A DNA stretch of 12,478 bases from Vicinamibacteria bacterium (lineage in GTDB: Bacteria; Acidobacteriota; Vicinamibacteria; Fen-336; JAGNNV01), in assembly GCA_016650185.1 (NCBI GenBank), contig JAENWE010000169.1, positions 1 through 12,478 on the forward strand, in the 5' to 3' direction. A program made the position numbers and the translations under genes. Positions 6,451 to 12,478 of the stretch are shown piece by piece. Under the pieces are notes generated by a model. That model made no database searches. It was not told the origin of the DNA and saw only the letters and a program-made list of their open reading frames with translations. How positions within the stretch are numbered: position 1 is the first letter of the stretch; each line of letters opens with the position of its first letter.

Positions 6451-7503
6451 ATGAAAGCCACGAAATCGACGTTGGCCATCCTCGCGGCGGCGCTTTTGGG
6501 AGCGGCGCCCCAAGCGCTCGCTCAGTGGGAGACCGTGGTTCCAGGCGGCGACACGATCTGCTCCGATGGTTCGCCCTATCGGTTCTTCGTTCATCGGGGG
6601 GACCCTTCGCGGCTTCTGATCGAGTTCGAAGGCGGTGGCGCCTGCTGGAACGGTGAAACCTGCGAACAGGACGTTTACAACAGGGTCGTCGCTACCGACC
6701 CCGAGACGGCGCGGCAGACCGGCCAGCTTCAAGGCATCTACGACCGAACGAATGCCGAGAATCCGCTCAAGGACTTCACCCACGTCTACATTCCCTACTG
6801 CACCGGCGATCTGCATTGGGGCAACGCCGCCACCACCTACACCGGGTTTGCCGGCAACGCCTACGTGATCCAGCACAAGGGCGCCGTCAACGCGACCACC
6901 GCGCTCAACTGGGCCGGGGCCAACGTGCCTGCCCCGGCCGAGGTCGTGGTGGCCGGGTGCAGCGCGGGGGGCTACGGCGCCGCGCTATGGTCGGCGAAGA
7001 TCGCCCGCGCCTACCCGGGCGCGCGGATGGTGGAGCTTGCGGACTCGGCGGCCGGCGTGGTGCCGGAGGGATTTTTCGCCACGCCTTTCGCGAGCTGGAA
7101 CGTCAAAGACGCCTGGCCCGATTTCATCCCCGATCTTGCGCTCGATCGGGTGGATCCGGCCTCGCTCACTCTCCCCAAGCTCTACACCTCGGTCGCCGGT
7201 TTCTATCCGACCGCGTCGCTCTCGCAGTTCAACACCCGGACGGATTCGGTGCAGATCTTCTTTTACGTTCTCTCCAAAGGCTCCATCCTCCCCGGCGATA
7301 TCAGCGACTGGTCGGCGAAGATGGTCGCGAACGTGGACGAGATCACCGCTCAGAGTCCGAACTTTCGCGCTTACCTCGCGCCCGGAACCGAGCACTGCGT
7401 CATCAACCGCCCGTCTTTCTACACGCAGAGCGTCTCAGGGAAGAAGTTTTCCGACTGGGTGAGGACTCTTCTGGCCGGGGGGGATCCGGGCCAGGTCCGC
7501 TAG
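6451..7503 (+). CDS. Secreted pectinacetylesterase/Notum-family hydrolase
   Basis: A 350-residue alpha/beta-hydrolase of the pectinacetylesterase/Notum family, which removes acyl groups from polysaccharides or proteins. A Sec signal peptide covers about residues 1-24 (MKATKSTLAI, hydrophobic alanine/leucine core, QALA before QWETV), so it acts in periplasm or medium. Family features: FFVHRGDPSRLLIEFEGGGACWN (about 45-67, oxyanion-hole GGGACW), YIPYCTGDLHWGN (113-125), VVAGCSAGGYGA (166-177) with nucleophile S171, D265 in TRTDSVQIFFY as the likely acid, and H315 in GTEHCVINR as the base. Several cysteines (37, 66, 71, 117, 170, 316) suit an exported disulfide protein. ATG 6451 is chosen over GTG 6445 because GAGG at 6442-6445 then sits 5 bases upstream. 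That site overlaps the preceding stop codon, which suggests coupling. The substrate is unknown; no other polysaccharide gene adjoins it. Confidence 0.87.
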   Translation: MKATKSTLAILAAALLGAAPQALAQWETVVPGGDTICSDGSPYRFFVHRGDPSRLLIEFEGGGACWNGETCEQDVYNRVVATDPETARQTGQLQGIYDRTNAENPLKDFTHVYIPYCTGDLHWGNAATTYTGFAGNAYVIQHKGAVNATTALNWAGANVPAPAEVVVAGCSAGGYGAALWSAKIARAYPGARMVELADSAAGVVPEGFFATPFASWNVKDAWPDFIPDLALDRVDPASLTLPKLYTSVAGFYPTASLSQFNTRTDSVQIFFYVLSKGSILPGDISDWSAKMVANVDEITAQSPNFRAYLAPGTEHCVINRPSFYTQSVSGKKFSDWVRTLLAGGDPGQVR

Positions 7504-7540
7504 CTAGAATCGTCCGCTCAGAGATCAGGAAAGGTCCGCA

Positions 7541-7861
7541 GTGGTCAAACACAAGACGTCCAAGCTGTTCGTTCTCGATCATCGCGAACTCGCGTTCCTC
7601 CAGAAAGTCTCCCGCGCCGAGTACCAGTTCATCACGGCCGAGGAGCAACTCGCTCGCCAGCTCCTGCGGGACAAGCTGAACGAAGTGGTGCTGAACCCCA
7701 ACGAAAACAGGATCTCCGTGAATCTCACCGCCGATGAGTTGACCTTTCTCGGCCTCATCGTCAGGGGCAACCCCTCGTTCGTGACCCACCCCGAGCGAGA
7801 TGCCAGAAGCGCTCTGCAGGCCAGGCTTGAGGCCGCGGTCAAAGAGGCGCCGGAAAAGTAG
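7541..7861 (+). CDS. Small unknown protein made of two tandem ~37-residue repeats
   Basis: A 106-residue protein that I cannot assign to a family. GTG 7541 is the start; an AGGAAAGG run (7527-7534) lies 6-10 bases upstream. No signal peptide or membrane segment, so probably cytoplasmic. Residues 14-50 and 64-100 align without gaps with 13 of 37 identities, following the pattern ELxFL-x4-R-x4-F-x-T-x2-E-x2-AR-x2-L-x3-L-x3-V, with most other positions conservative. Each unit looks like two helices joined by a short F(I/V)T turn; the second helix is amphipathic (ARQLLRDKLNEVV / ARSALQARLEAAV). An Asn/Pro-rich linker (51-57) separates them. It is the last gene of the four-gene plus-strand run, 37 bp after the esterase gene, with TAGAAT (7505-7510) in between as a possible own promoter. 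Stop is 8 bp from the end of the convergent adenosine deaminase gene. Confidence 0.75.
   Translation: MVKHKTSKLFVLDHRELAFLQKVSRAEYQFITAEEQLARQLLRDKLNEVVLNPNENRISVNLTADELTFLGLIVRGNPSFVTHPERDARSALQARLEAAVKEAPEK
7580..7840 (+). repeat. Internal protein-level duplication within the small unknown protein
   Basis: Codons 14-50 (7580-7690) and 64-100 (7730-7840) encode two related copies, 50 residues apart. The similarity is in the protein, not in the DNA, so the duplication is old and held by selection on the fold. Confidence 0.7.
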
Positions 7862-7869
7862 CGCTCCTC

Positions 7870-9084
7870 TCAGCTGCTCTCCGTCCGGCCCAGAATCTGG
7901 TCGGCATAGTCGATGACCTGGCGGACATACTGACGCTTCTCCAGGTAGCTGCCGGGGAAGAAGCTGCGCTTGAACCCGTAGATCAGGGAGTCGCGGACTT
8001 CGCGGGCGGTGAGGTCGAAGGCTTCGACCGCGCGGCCGATCTCCCGCGAGACCGTGGTGTTCGACACCAGGCGGTTGTCCGTGCAGAACGTGGTTGAGAG
8101 TTTCCGATTCCGCATCTGAGCGAAGGGATGCTTCGACAGATCGGCCGCGAGTTCGGGCACGGTCTGCTGGTTTGAAGTCAGGCACACCTCGAGGGTGATG
8201 CGCTTGTCGGCCACGAACTGGACCAGCGATTCGACATAGGCTTTCTTGTTGGGGATAGGAGCCTGAATCTTGTCCTCGTTGAAGAGCCACGTCCCGTGAC
8301 CGATACGATCGGCGTGAAGGTCGCCGATCGCCTGGAAAATCGATTCCGGGCCGTAGTCTTCGCCGGCGTGCACGGTCTTGCCCAGGAACGCCTCATGGGC
8401 GATCTGATAGGCGTGCTTGTGGTCGCCCGCCGGATACCCTTTTTCCTGGCCCGCCAGATCGATGCCGACCACGAGGCAGCCCTCGTCGCGCAGACGCTCC
8501 GCCGCGCGCGCCACTTCGACACTTGCGGTCGAATAGAGTTCGTACCGATCGGCCTCGGGCATGGCGTCGAAGAGTCTCTTGAACCCCTGCGACCAGGTCG
8601 CCTCGAAGTAGCGCATGGCGCACAGGATGATCCCGGCCACGAACCGCGGCTCGGACCCGCTCGTCACCGCCTCCTGGGCGTTGAACTCCCTGGCCGCCCG
8701 ACGGAGCCCGCGGTCCACGGCGTTCACGACATCCGACATGGTGAGGCCATCGCGCACCGAGAGCTGGGGCGCAAACCGCACTTCGACATAGCGAACGCCC
8801 TCAGCCTGATTGTCGAGGCAGAACTCATAGGCGATGCGTTCGATGGCCTCGGCGTCGCTCATGACCGCCGTGGTGTAGAGGAATCCCTCCAGATACTCGG
8901 GCAGATTCTTGTAGGTGTCCTTGAAGACCAGCTCACGAAGTCCCTCGACCGTATGGGACGGCAGCTTCACGCCGCGCTCGCGGGCGAGTTCGATCAGGGT
9001 GGGGATGCGGAGCGAGCCGTCCAGATGGACGTGCAGGTCGGTCTTGGGCAGTTTCTGGATGATTTCGGGTGTGAGTTCGGTCAA
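7870..9084 (-). CDS. add: Adenosine deaminase
   Basis: A 404-residue zinc amidohydrolase that converts adenosine (and deoxyadenosine) to inosine plus ammonia in purine salvage. Metal and catalytic residues seen: H18 and H20 in TDLHVHLDGS, H239 and E242 in TVHAGED (H214/E217 of mouse ADA), H263 in RIGHGT (H238), and D336 in FCTDNRLVSNTT (D295, zinc ligand). The usual second Asp (D296 in mouse, near substrate N7) is N337 here, as in the TDNRL form I recall from actinobacterial enzymes. GIDLAGQE and CLTSN are also present. It is longer than E. coli Add (333), with extra residues around 135-148 and about 16 more between the IGHG and TDN motifs. The start is TTG 9084: AAGGAG sits 4 bases upstream and no other start lies near the conserved N-terminus. 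Transcribed alone, back-to-back with the glycosyltransferase gene. Confidence 0.94.
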   Translation of the reverse strand: MTELTPEIIQKLPKTDLHVHLDGSLRIPTLIELARERGVKLPSHTVEGLRELVFKDTYKNLPEYLEGFLYTTAVMSDAEAIERIAYEFCLDNQAEGVRYVEVRFAPQLSVRDGLTMSDVVNAVDRGLRRAAREFNAQEAVTSGSEPRFVAGIILCAMRYFEATWSQGFKRLFDAMPEADRYELYSTASVEVARAAERLRDEGCLVVGIDLAGQEKGYPAGDHKHAYQIAHEAFLGKTVHAGEDYGPESIFQAIGDLHADRIGHGTWLFNEDKIQAPIPNKKAYVESLVQFVADKRITLEVCLTSNQQTVPELAADLSKHPFAQMRNRKLSTTFCTDNRLVSNTTVSREIGRAVEAFDLTAREVRDSLIYGFKRSFFPGSYLEKRQYVRQVIDYADQILGRTESS

Positions 9085-9088
9085 GGGT

Positions 9089-9094
9089 CTCCTT
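9089..9094 (-). promoter_or_regulatory. Shine-Dalgarno that fixes a TTG start for add
   Basis: AAGGAG on the minus strand, 4 bases before TTG 9084. No ATG or GTG lies in frame between it and the conserved DLHVHLDG motif, so this site decides the unusual start. Confidence 0.75.
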
Positions 9095-9135
9095 AGGCGC
9101 TAGGGCCGCCAACGAAAAGTATAGTGAACGCACTC

Positions 9136-11022
9136 ATGAATCGCCGTCTTGGTCTTGCGCTGATGGCGCTTTCTCTGGTCGCCGCGGATCTGGTCCGCCC
9201 TTCGTTGCCGCCGGGAATTCCCATTTTCCAGTTGGCGCTGGCCCTTCTGGCCGTGGCTCTCGGGTGGCGATGGTTTCTCCGCGACCTGCGGGTCGAAGGC
9301 GAGAGATGGTGTCTGCTCGCCCTTGTCCTCCTGTACGCCGTCCTCTACCTCCAGCATTCGCGGTCTCTCGACGCGGACGGCGTCCACTACTTCGCTTACG
9401 CACGTTCGCTGATCGGGGATCGCGATCTGGCTCTTGGCAACGACTATGCCCTGCTTGGCCAGGAGATGCACGTGAAGAACGTGCTCCCCATCGGCGCCCC
9501 TCTGGTCTGGGGACTCCTGCTGGTCCCGCTCTACCTCTTGTTGTCTTTTCTGGGCCTGGGACTGGGCTTCACGGTCACGGGGGCCGAGCCCGCGTTTGTC
9601 GCGGCCGCATGCCTGACCTCCATCGTTTTCGGCTGCGCGGGTCTTTGTCTCCTCTACCTCGAACTTCGCGACCGCAGCGGACCGAAGGCGGCCGTTCTCG
9701 CCGTGCTCCTGATCTGGTTCGGCTCTCCTCTGCGTTTTTACATGCGCGTCCTGCCGAGCTTCGCCCATGCCATCGAGTTTTTCGCCGGCGTCCTCGTCCT
9801 GGTGGCTTCGAGGCGTTTGCGCGAGATCGGGGGAGGGAGGGCGGCGGTGAAGGCGGGCCTCGCCTGCGGTCTTGTTTACCTCGTCCGATCGCAGGATGGT
9901 CTGCTTCTCCTGGTTCCGGCCATCTTTGTGTTCGAGGCCTGGCTCAGCCACCACAGGTTCAGCCGCATGGTGAGAGAAGGGGCGCTGGTCCTGGCCGGCT
10001 TTCTCGGCCTGGCTTGGATCCAAAGCGCGGTGTGGTGGTCAATGTTCGGCACCCCGTTGCTGGTGCCTCACAAAGTCCTTCACGGGGAAGCGTTCCTGGC
10101 GTCGTCCGCGCCCAAGATGCTTGAGATGCTCTTCTCCGACCGCGGGGGCCTGTTTTCGACGTACCCCATCACCCTCGTGGCTGTCCTCGGCCTTCCCTTC
10201 GTCCTCAAGCGAAACCGGGCGTGGGTCATTGCCGCGATCATCGTGCTGGTCCTGCAGTGGCGGTTGAACGCTTCCATCTTCGACTGGTATCAGGTCCGAA
10301 GGTTCACCGGCACCATCCCCCTGATCGCGCTCGGGCTCTTGGCGATCACTCCCGCGATCGCGCGCGCCGGGGTTCCGGTCGCCGTCCTGCTTCTGCTCTT
10401 GGTCCATCAGTACGATGTCGCCATTGATGCTCTGCGACCGCTTCCGGGCGCGCCGGTGCCGGTTCGGGCGGCCCTCCAGGAGACAGCGGATTCGGTGGCC
10501 GAAGTCGCCTATCAGGGTCTGGGGATCGTCTCACCCAGGATGGCCGTGGGCTTCATCGAGGGATACACGGGCTCCCCACTGCTGCTGACGGGGCGTTCCG
10601 ATCTCGACCTCGGCCGGTCCGATTGGTGGCTGCGTCTTCCCAAACGAGCCCGGCGATTCTCTGATGTGGAGACGGAGGATGGATCGCTTTGTCGCTTCGT
10701 GGACGGCCGGGAAGCGAGGCTGTGGCTGCCCTTGCGCGGAAGCGGCGAACTGCGTATCTCTTTCGAGATCAAGGCGATGGAAACCGAGTCCCCTCAGAAG
10801 TTCGAGGTGGTGGTGAACGGTCGTTCACTCGGAGAGAAGGAAATTGCGCCGGCCTGGCAGACCGTTCGTTTCGTCCTGCCGGAGACGGTGTGGCATGAGG
10901 GAGAGAACGAGATCGTTCTGAAATTTGAACAAGCACCCCATTTCTTCCAGCTCCGCGGCTATGGAGCCCGGGCCTATCGGGCAGCCGCTCTCAGGATGAT
11001 CACCTTCCATCGGGAGGATTGA
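9136..11022 (+). CDS. GT-C type integral-membrane glycosyltransferase with C-terminal beta domain
   Basis: About 628 residues (from ATG 9136). Roughly eleven to twelve hydrophobic segments span residues 5 to about 430, as in ArnT/PMT-like GT-C enzymes, which move a sugar from a polyprenyl-phosphate carrier on the outer face of the membrane. Marks of the family: SLDADGVHYFAYARSLI in the first outside loop, with D79 and D81 as the expected acidic motif, NDYALLG and PIGAPLVWG soon after, LFSDRGGLFSTYPITLVAVLGL (about 332-353) and VRRFTGTIPLIALGL (about 387-401). After the last membrane segment, about 525-628 is soluble and strand-rich (GELRISFEIKAM, KFEVVVNGRSLG, ENEIVLKFEQAP), resembling a jelly-roll or carbohydrate-binding module outside the membrane. 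GTG 9124 would add four residues; neither start has a clear ribosome site, and TATAGT at 9120-9125 favours ATG 9136. Acceptor and sugar are unknown. Confidence 0.8.
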   Translation: MNRRLGLALMALSLVAADLVRPSLPPGIPIFQLALALLAVALGWRWFLRDLRVEGERWCLLALVLLYAVLYLQHSRSLDADGVHYFAYARSLIGDRDLALGNDYALLGQEMHVKNVLPIGAPLVWGLLLVPLYLLLSFLGLGLGFTVTGAEPAFVAAACLTSIVFGCAGLCLLYLELRDRSGPKAAVLAVLLIWFGSPLRFYMRVLPSFAHAIEFFAGVLVLVASRRLREIGGGRAAVKAGLACGLVYLVRSQDGLLLLVPAIFVFEAWLSHHRFSRMVREGALVLAGFLGLAWIQSAVWWSMFGTPLLVPHKVLHGEAFLASSAPKMLEMLFSDRGGLFSTYPITLVAVLGLPFVLKRNRAWVIAAIIVLVLQWRLNASIFDWYQVRRFTGTIPLIALGLLAITPAIARAGVPVAVLLLLLVHQYDVAIDALRPLPGAPVPVRAALQETADSVAEVAYQGLGIVSPRMAVGFIEGYTGSPLLLTGRSDLDLGRSDWWLRLPKRARRFSDVETEDGSLCRFVDGREARLWLPLRGSGELRISFEIKAMETESPQKFEVVVNGRSLGEKEIAPAWQTVRFVLPETVWHEGENEIVLKFEQAPHFFQLRGYGARAYRAAALRMITFHRED

Positions 11023-11059
11023 CCTCTCCCTGCCCTGGACCCCCGTTTCGATTTCCTTG

Positions 11060-11088
11060 GGAACTTCGGGCCGGTTTGGAACGTCTCC
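11060..11088 (+). promoter_or_regulatory. ECF-sigma (sigma-E)-like promoter for the DUF4097 gene
   Basis: GGAACTT (11060-11066), a full match to the -35 of sigma-E/ECF promoters, is followed after 16 bases by GTCTCC (11083-11088), close to the GTC/TCT-type -10 of this class. Predicted start of RNA is around 11094-11096, about 35 bases before the ATG. Envelope-stress control would suit an exported protein. This is a pattern match only. Confidence 0.45.
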
Positions 11089-11125
11089 TGAATTAGACGC
11101 CTTCCTCTCTCTCATTTCAGGAGAC
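11083..11125 (+). promoter_or_regulatory. Perfect 10-bp inverted repeat covering the DUF4097 ribosome binding site
   Basis: GTCTCCTGAA (11083-11092) is exactly complementary to TTCAGGAGAC (11116-11125), with 23 bases between. The right arm contains the Shine-Dalgarno AGGAG (11119-11123), 7 bases before the ATG at 11131. In an RNA starting upstream of 11083, the hairpin would hide the ribosome site; on DNA it could be an operator overlapping the predicted -10. Confidence 0.55.
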
Positions 11126-11130
11126 TCCCC

Positions 11131-12210
11131 ATGCGCCCTGCCCCTGTGGTCCTAGCCACCTTGTTCCTTGCCGCAAACGTCGCCTCGGCGGACGTGACCC
11201 GCACCCTTCGGGCCGAACTTTCGGCCGACGCCACCCGGCCCTTCCGAGTGGAGAACCTGGCCGGGCGCATGGTGGTCCGCCAGGGAACGAGCTCGAGAGT
11301 CGTGGTGACGGCCACCGTGCACGGCGATGATCAGAAGACCGCCGATCTCCTCCGCCTTGAGGAGGTTCGTGACGGGAAGACGGGTTTGCCCACGCTCCGG
11401 GTGCAATATCCCCTGAGCCAACACACGTCGTACCGCTATGGCCGGGACCAAGGCGGTGGCGGTTTCTTCGAGAGCCTGTTCTCCGGGAGGAGCAATGTGA
11501 CGTATGACGGTACGCGCGTTTCGGTCAGCGGATCCCGCGGCCTGGCCCTTTACGCTGACCTGGTCGTGGAGATTCCTCGCGGCGCCTCGGGGACCTTCAA
11601 AAACGCGGTGGGGAAGATCGAAGGGGCCGACGTGGATGGCACGCTCAAGTTCGACTCCAGCTCCGGCGACATCTCTTTGCGGAATTTCCGGGGCGAGGTG
11701 ACGGCGGACACCGGTTCAGGCGACGTGAACGCGACCGACGGCAAGGGGACATTCAAGTGCGATACGGGAAGCGGAGACTGCACCTTGAAGGCGTTCTCCG
11801 GAGAGATGATCGACCTTGACACCGGCTCTGGAGACATCAACGTGACGGATTCGACCGCGCGCAGGGTGAAGGCGGATACGGGCTCTGGCTCCATCCTGCT
11901 GGAGGTTGACGGCAGTGAGGAGATTTCCGCCGACACCGGAAGCGGGGATGTGTCGGTGGAGGCGTCGGGTTCCAGACTGTCCCGCATCAAGGCCGACACC
12001 GGGAGCGGTGATGTCGAGCTCAAGCTGCCGCGCGCCGTTGGCTTCGAGATGCACGCCGACGTGGGCAGTGGCGATGTGTCCAGCAACTTCGACGACGCCA
12101 CCGCCATCATGCAGCGTCGCAAGGTCCGGGGCTTTCGACGGGGCGATCTGCAGGTGAAGATCGACGTCGACACCGGCAGCGGCGACGTCAGCGTCGGACC
12201 CGGTCGCTAG
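11131..12210 (+). CDS. Exported DUF4097 (putative adhesin) beta-helix protein
   Basis: A 359-residue protein with a Sec signal peptide (MRPAPVVLATLFLAANVASA, cleavage about residue 20), so periplasmic or surface. Residues 22-150 are strand-rich (VTRTLRAELS, MVVRQGTSSRVVVTATV) with a low-complexity Gly-rich stretch (RDQGGGGFFESLFSGR, 105-120). From about 150 the protein becomes a regular repeat of DTGSGDV-like turns every 18-21 residues, the pattern of DUF4097 right-handed beta helices. A Shine-Dalgarno AGGAG 7 bases upstream supports ATG 11131. Known members are bacterial surface or periplasmic proteins, often next to anti-sigma or envelope-stress genes; no biochemical function is established. 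It stands alone here, 108 bp after the glycosyltransferase gene, with its own ECF-like promoter. The final residues SVGPGR leave no sorting signal or membrane anchor. Confidence 0.88.
   Translation: MRPAPVVLATLFLAANVASADVTRTLRAELSADATRPFRVENLAGRMVVRQGTSSRVVVTATVHGDDQKTADLLRLEEVRDGKTGLPTLRVQYPLSQHTSYRYGRDQGGGGFFESLFSGRSNVTYDGTRVSVSGSRGLALYADLVVEIPRGASGTFKNAVGKIEGADVDGTLKFDSSSGDISLRNFRGEVTADTGSGDVNATDGKGTFKCDTGSGDCTLKAFSGEMIDLDTGSGDINVTDSTARRVKADTGSGSILLEVDGSEEISADTGSGDVSVEASGSRLSRIKADTGSGDVELKLPRAVGFEMHADVGSGDVSSNFDDATAIMQRRKVRGFRRGDLQVKIDVDTGSGDVSVGPGR
11653..12192 (+). repeat. Nine DTGSGD-type rungs coding for a beta helix
   Basis: Protein positions 175, 193, 211, 230, 249, 268, 289, 310 and 348 of the DUF4097 protein each start a D(T/S/V)(G/S)SG(D/S) turn. 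Spacing is 18, 18, 19, 19, 19, 21, 21 and 38, so one rung lacks the motif before the last copy. The fifth copy reads DTGSGS and has lost the final Asp. Codons vary freely between copies (for example GGTTCA, GGAAGC, GGCTCT for Gly-Ser), so the DNA repeats are not recent. Confidence 0.85.
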
Positions 12211-12348
12211 CTCGGGGGTCGCTCAAGATCGTCACCGCGCCGTTCTTTTTTGCCTCCAAACGGGCTCCGGATCAGGCGGCCGCGCCGACCTCGGCTGGCG
12301 GAAGAGTCCAAGGTCATTTCGATCATGGGCCTTGCTTGGCGCTCCGAT

Positions 12349-12478
12349 CTATTCGCGGTGGTGGCGGCGCGCTAACCGGGTCCAAAGATCCATCGCCCCG
12401 ATGGCGGTGAAGGTCAGGAGCAACGGCTCGATCATGAATCGATGCCGGCCCTGGACGTAGAACACACTCTGCAGGACG
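12349..12478 (-). CDS. C-terminal end of a membrane protein, probably a second glycosyltransferase (runs off right edge)
   Basis: Reading leftward from 12477 there are 42 open codons ending in TAG at 12351-12349. The peptide contains VLQSVFYVQGRHRFMIEP, then a hydrophobic segment (LLLTFTAIGAMDLW), then a short basic tail (TRLARRHHRE). A (G)R(H/Y)R(F/L)..EP motif followed by a last membrane helix is the usual ending of GT-C glycosyltransferases such as ArnT-like and O-antigen-type enzymes, so a second one is likely. It faces the DUF4097 gene tail to tail across 138 bp in which I see no gene and no convincing terminator. Most of the protein is outside the window. Confidence 0.6.
   Translation of the reverse strand, partial: VLQSVFYVQGRHRFMIEPLLLTFTAIGAMDLWTRLARRHHRE

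Noticed and set aside
9100..10023. Minus-strand 307-codon frame opposite the glycosyltransferase
   Set aside because: Gln/Glu/Arg/Pro-rich low-complexity product is what the reverse of a hydrophobic membrane-protein gene encodes; no start signals.
11550..12173. Minus-strand 207-codon frame with repeated SPLPVSA units opposite the DUF4097 gene
   Set aside because: The repeats are the reverse reading of the DTGSGD rungs; no ribosome site, and the plus-strand gene has signal peptide and Shine-Dalgarno.
12244..12251. T-rich run after the DUF4097 gene as an intrinsic terminator
   Set aside because: No stable stem directly precedes the T-run on the plus strand.
12280..12301. Hairpin CCGC-GCCGA-CC-TCGGC-(TG)-GCGG between the last two genes as a terminator
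   Set aside because: The stem has a two-base bulge and neither strand has a following T-run; left as an unexplained fold.
1..12478. CRISPR arrays, tRNA/rRNA genes, insertion sequences, phage or integrase genes, riboswitches (including a cobalamin riboswitch near the B12 gene)
   Set aside because: None seen. The 12-bp gap before the B12 gene is too short for a riboswitch, and no spaced direct DNA repeats or transposase motifs occur.

Overview
This 12.5 kb window is GC-rich and densely coded, with no sign of phage, plasmid, insertion sequence, CRISPR or RNA genes. It looks like the chromosome of a free-living bacterium with broad organic-acid and CoA-ester metabolism and an outer envelope. A soil or sediment lineage such as Acidobacteriota or a similar high-GC Gram-negative group would fit, but this rests on gene content and base composition only. 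Ten CDSs are complete or nearly so, and one secreted-protein gene (left edge) and one membrane-protein gene (right edge) are cut by the window ends.

Layout. (1) 1-288, minus: start of a secreted protein of unknown function, with lower GC than the rest. (2) 5439-402, minus: a three-gene unit transcribed leftward, HMG-CoA lyase-type enzyme, then hydantoinase/oxoprolinase (acetone/acetophenone carboxylase-like) subunit A, then subunit B. A Shine-Dalgarno sequence that overlaps the stop codon of A serves B. (3) 5440-5576: divergent control region with two inverted repeats and an AT-rich core. (4) 5577-7861, plus: four tightly spaced genes, HIT-family hydrolase, stand-alone cobalamin (B12)-binding subunit of a CoA mutase, secreted pectinacetylesterase/Notum-like hydrolase, and a small unknown protein built from two tandem repeats. 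(5) 9084-7870, minus: adenosine deaminase with a TTG start, convergent with the small protein. (6) 9136-11022, plus: GT-C type membrane glycosyltransferase with a C-terminal soluble beta domain. (7) 11131-12210, plus: exported DUF4097 beta-helix protein with nine DTGSGD-like rungs, preceded by an ECF-sigma-like promoter and a perfect 10-bp inverted repeat that covers its ribosome binding site. (8) 12478-12349, minus: C-terminal end of a second membrane protein, probably another glycosyltransferase.

How the genes may work together. The lyase/HyuA/HyuB unit most likely acts in a short-chain acid or ketone route: HMG-CoA lyase makes acetoacetate and acetyl-CoA, and HyuAB-type enzymes are ATP-dependent carboxylases or amidohydrolases. 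The B12 subunit across the divergent promoter points to CoA-ester rearrangement, though no mutase large subunit is in view. The right-hand part is envelope-related: glycosyltransferases and an exported beta-helix protein with a possible stress-type promoter. No obviously new multi-gene system is present. The best leads are the duplicated small protein (7541-7861), the leader of the DUF4097 gene (11060-11130), and the lyase/HyuAB unit with its histone-like tail.
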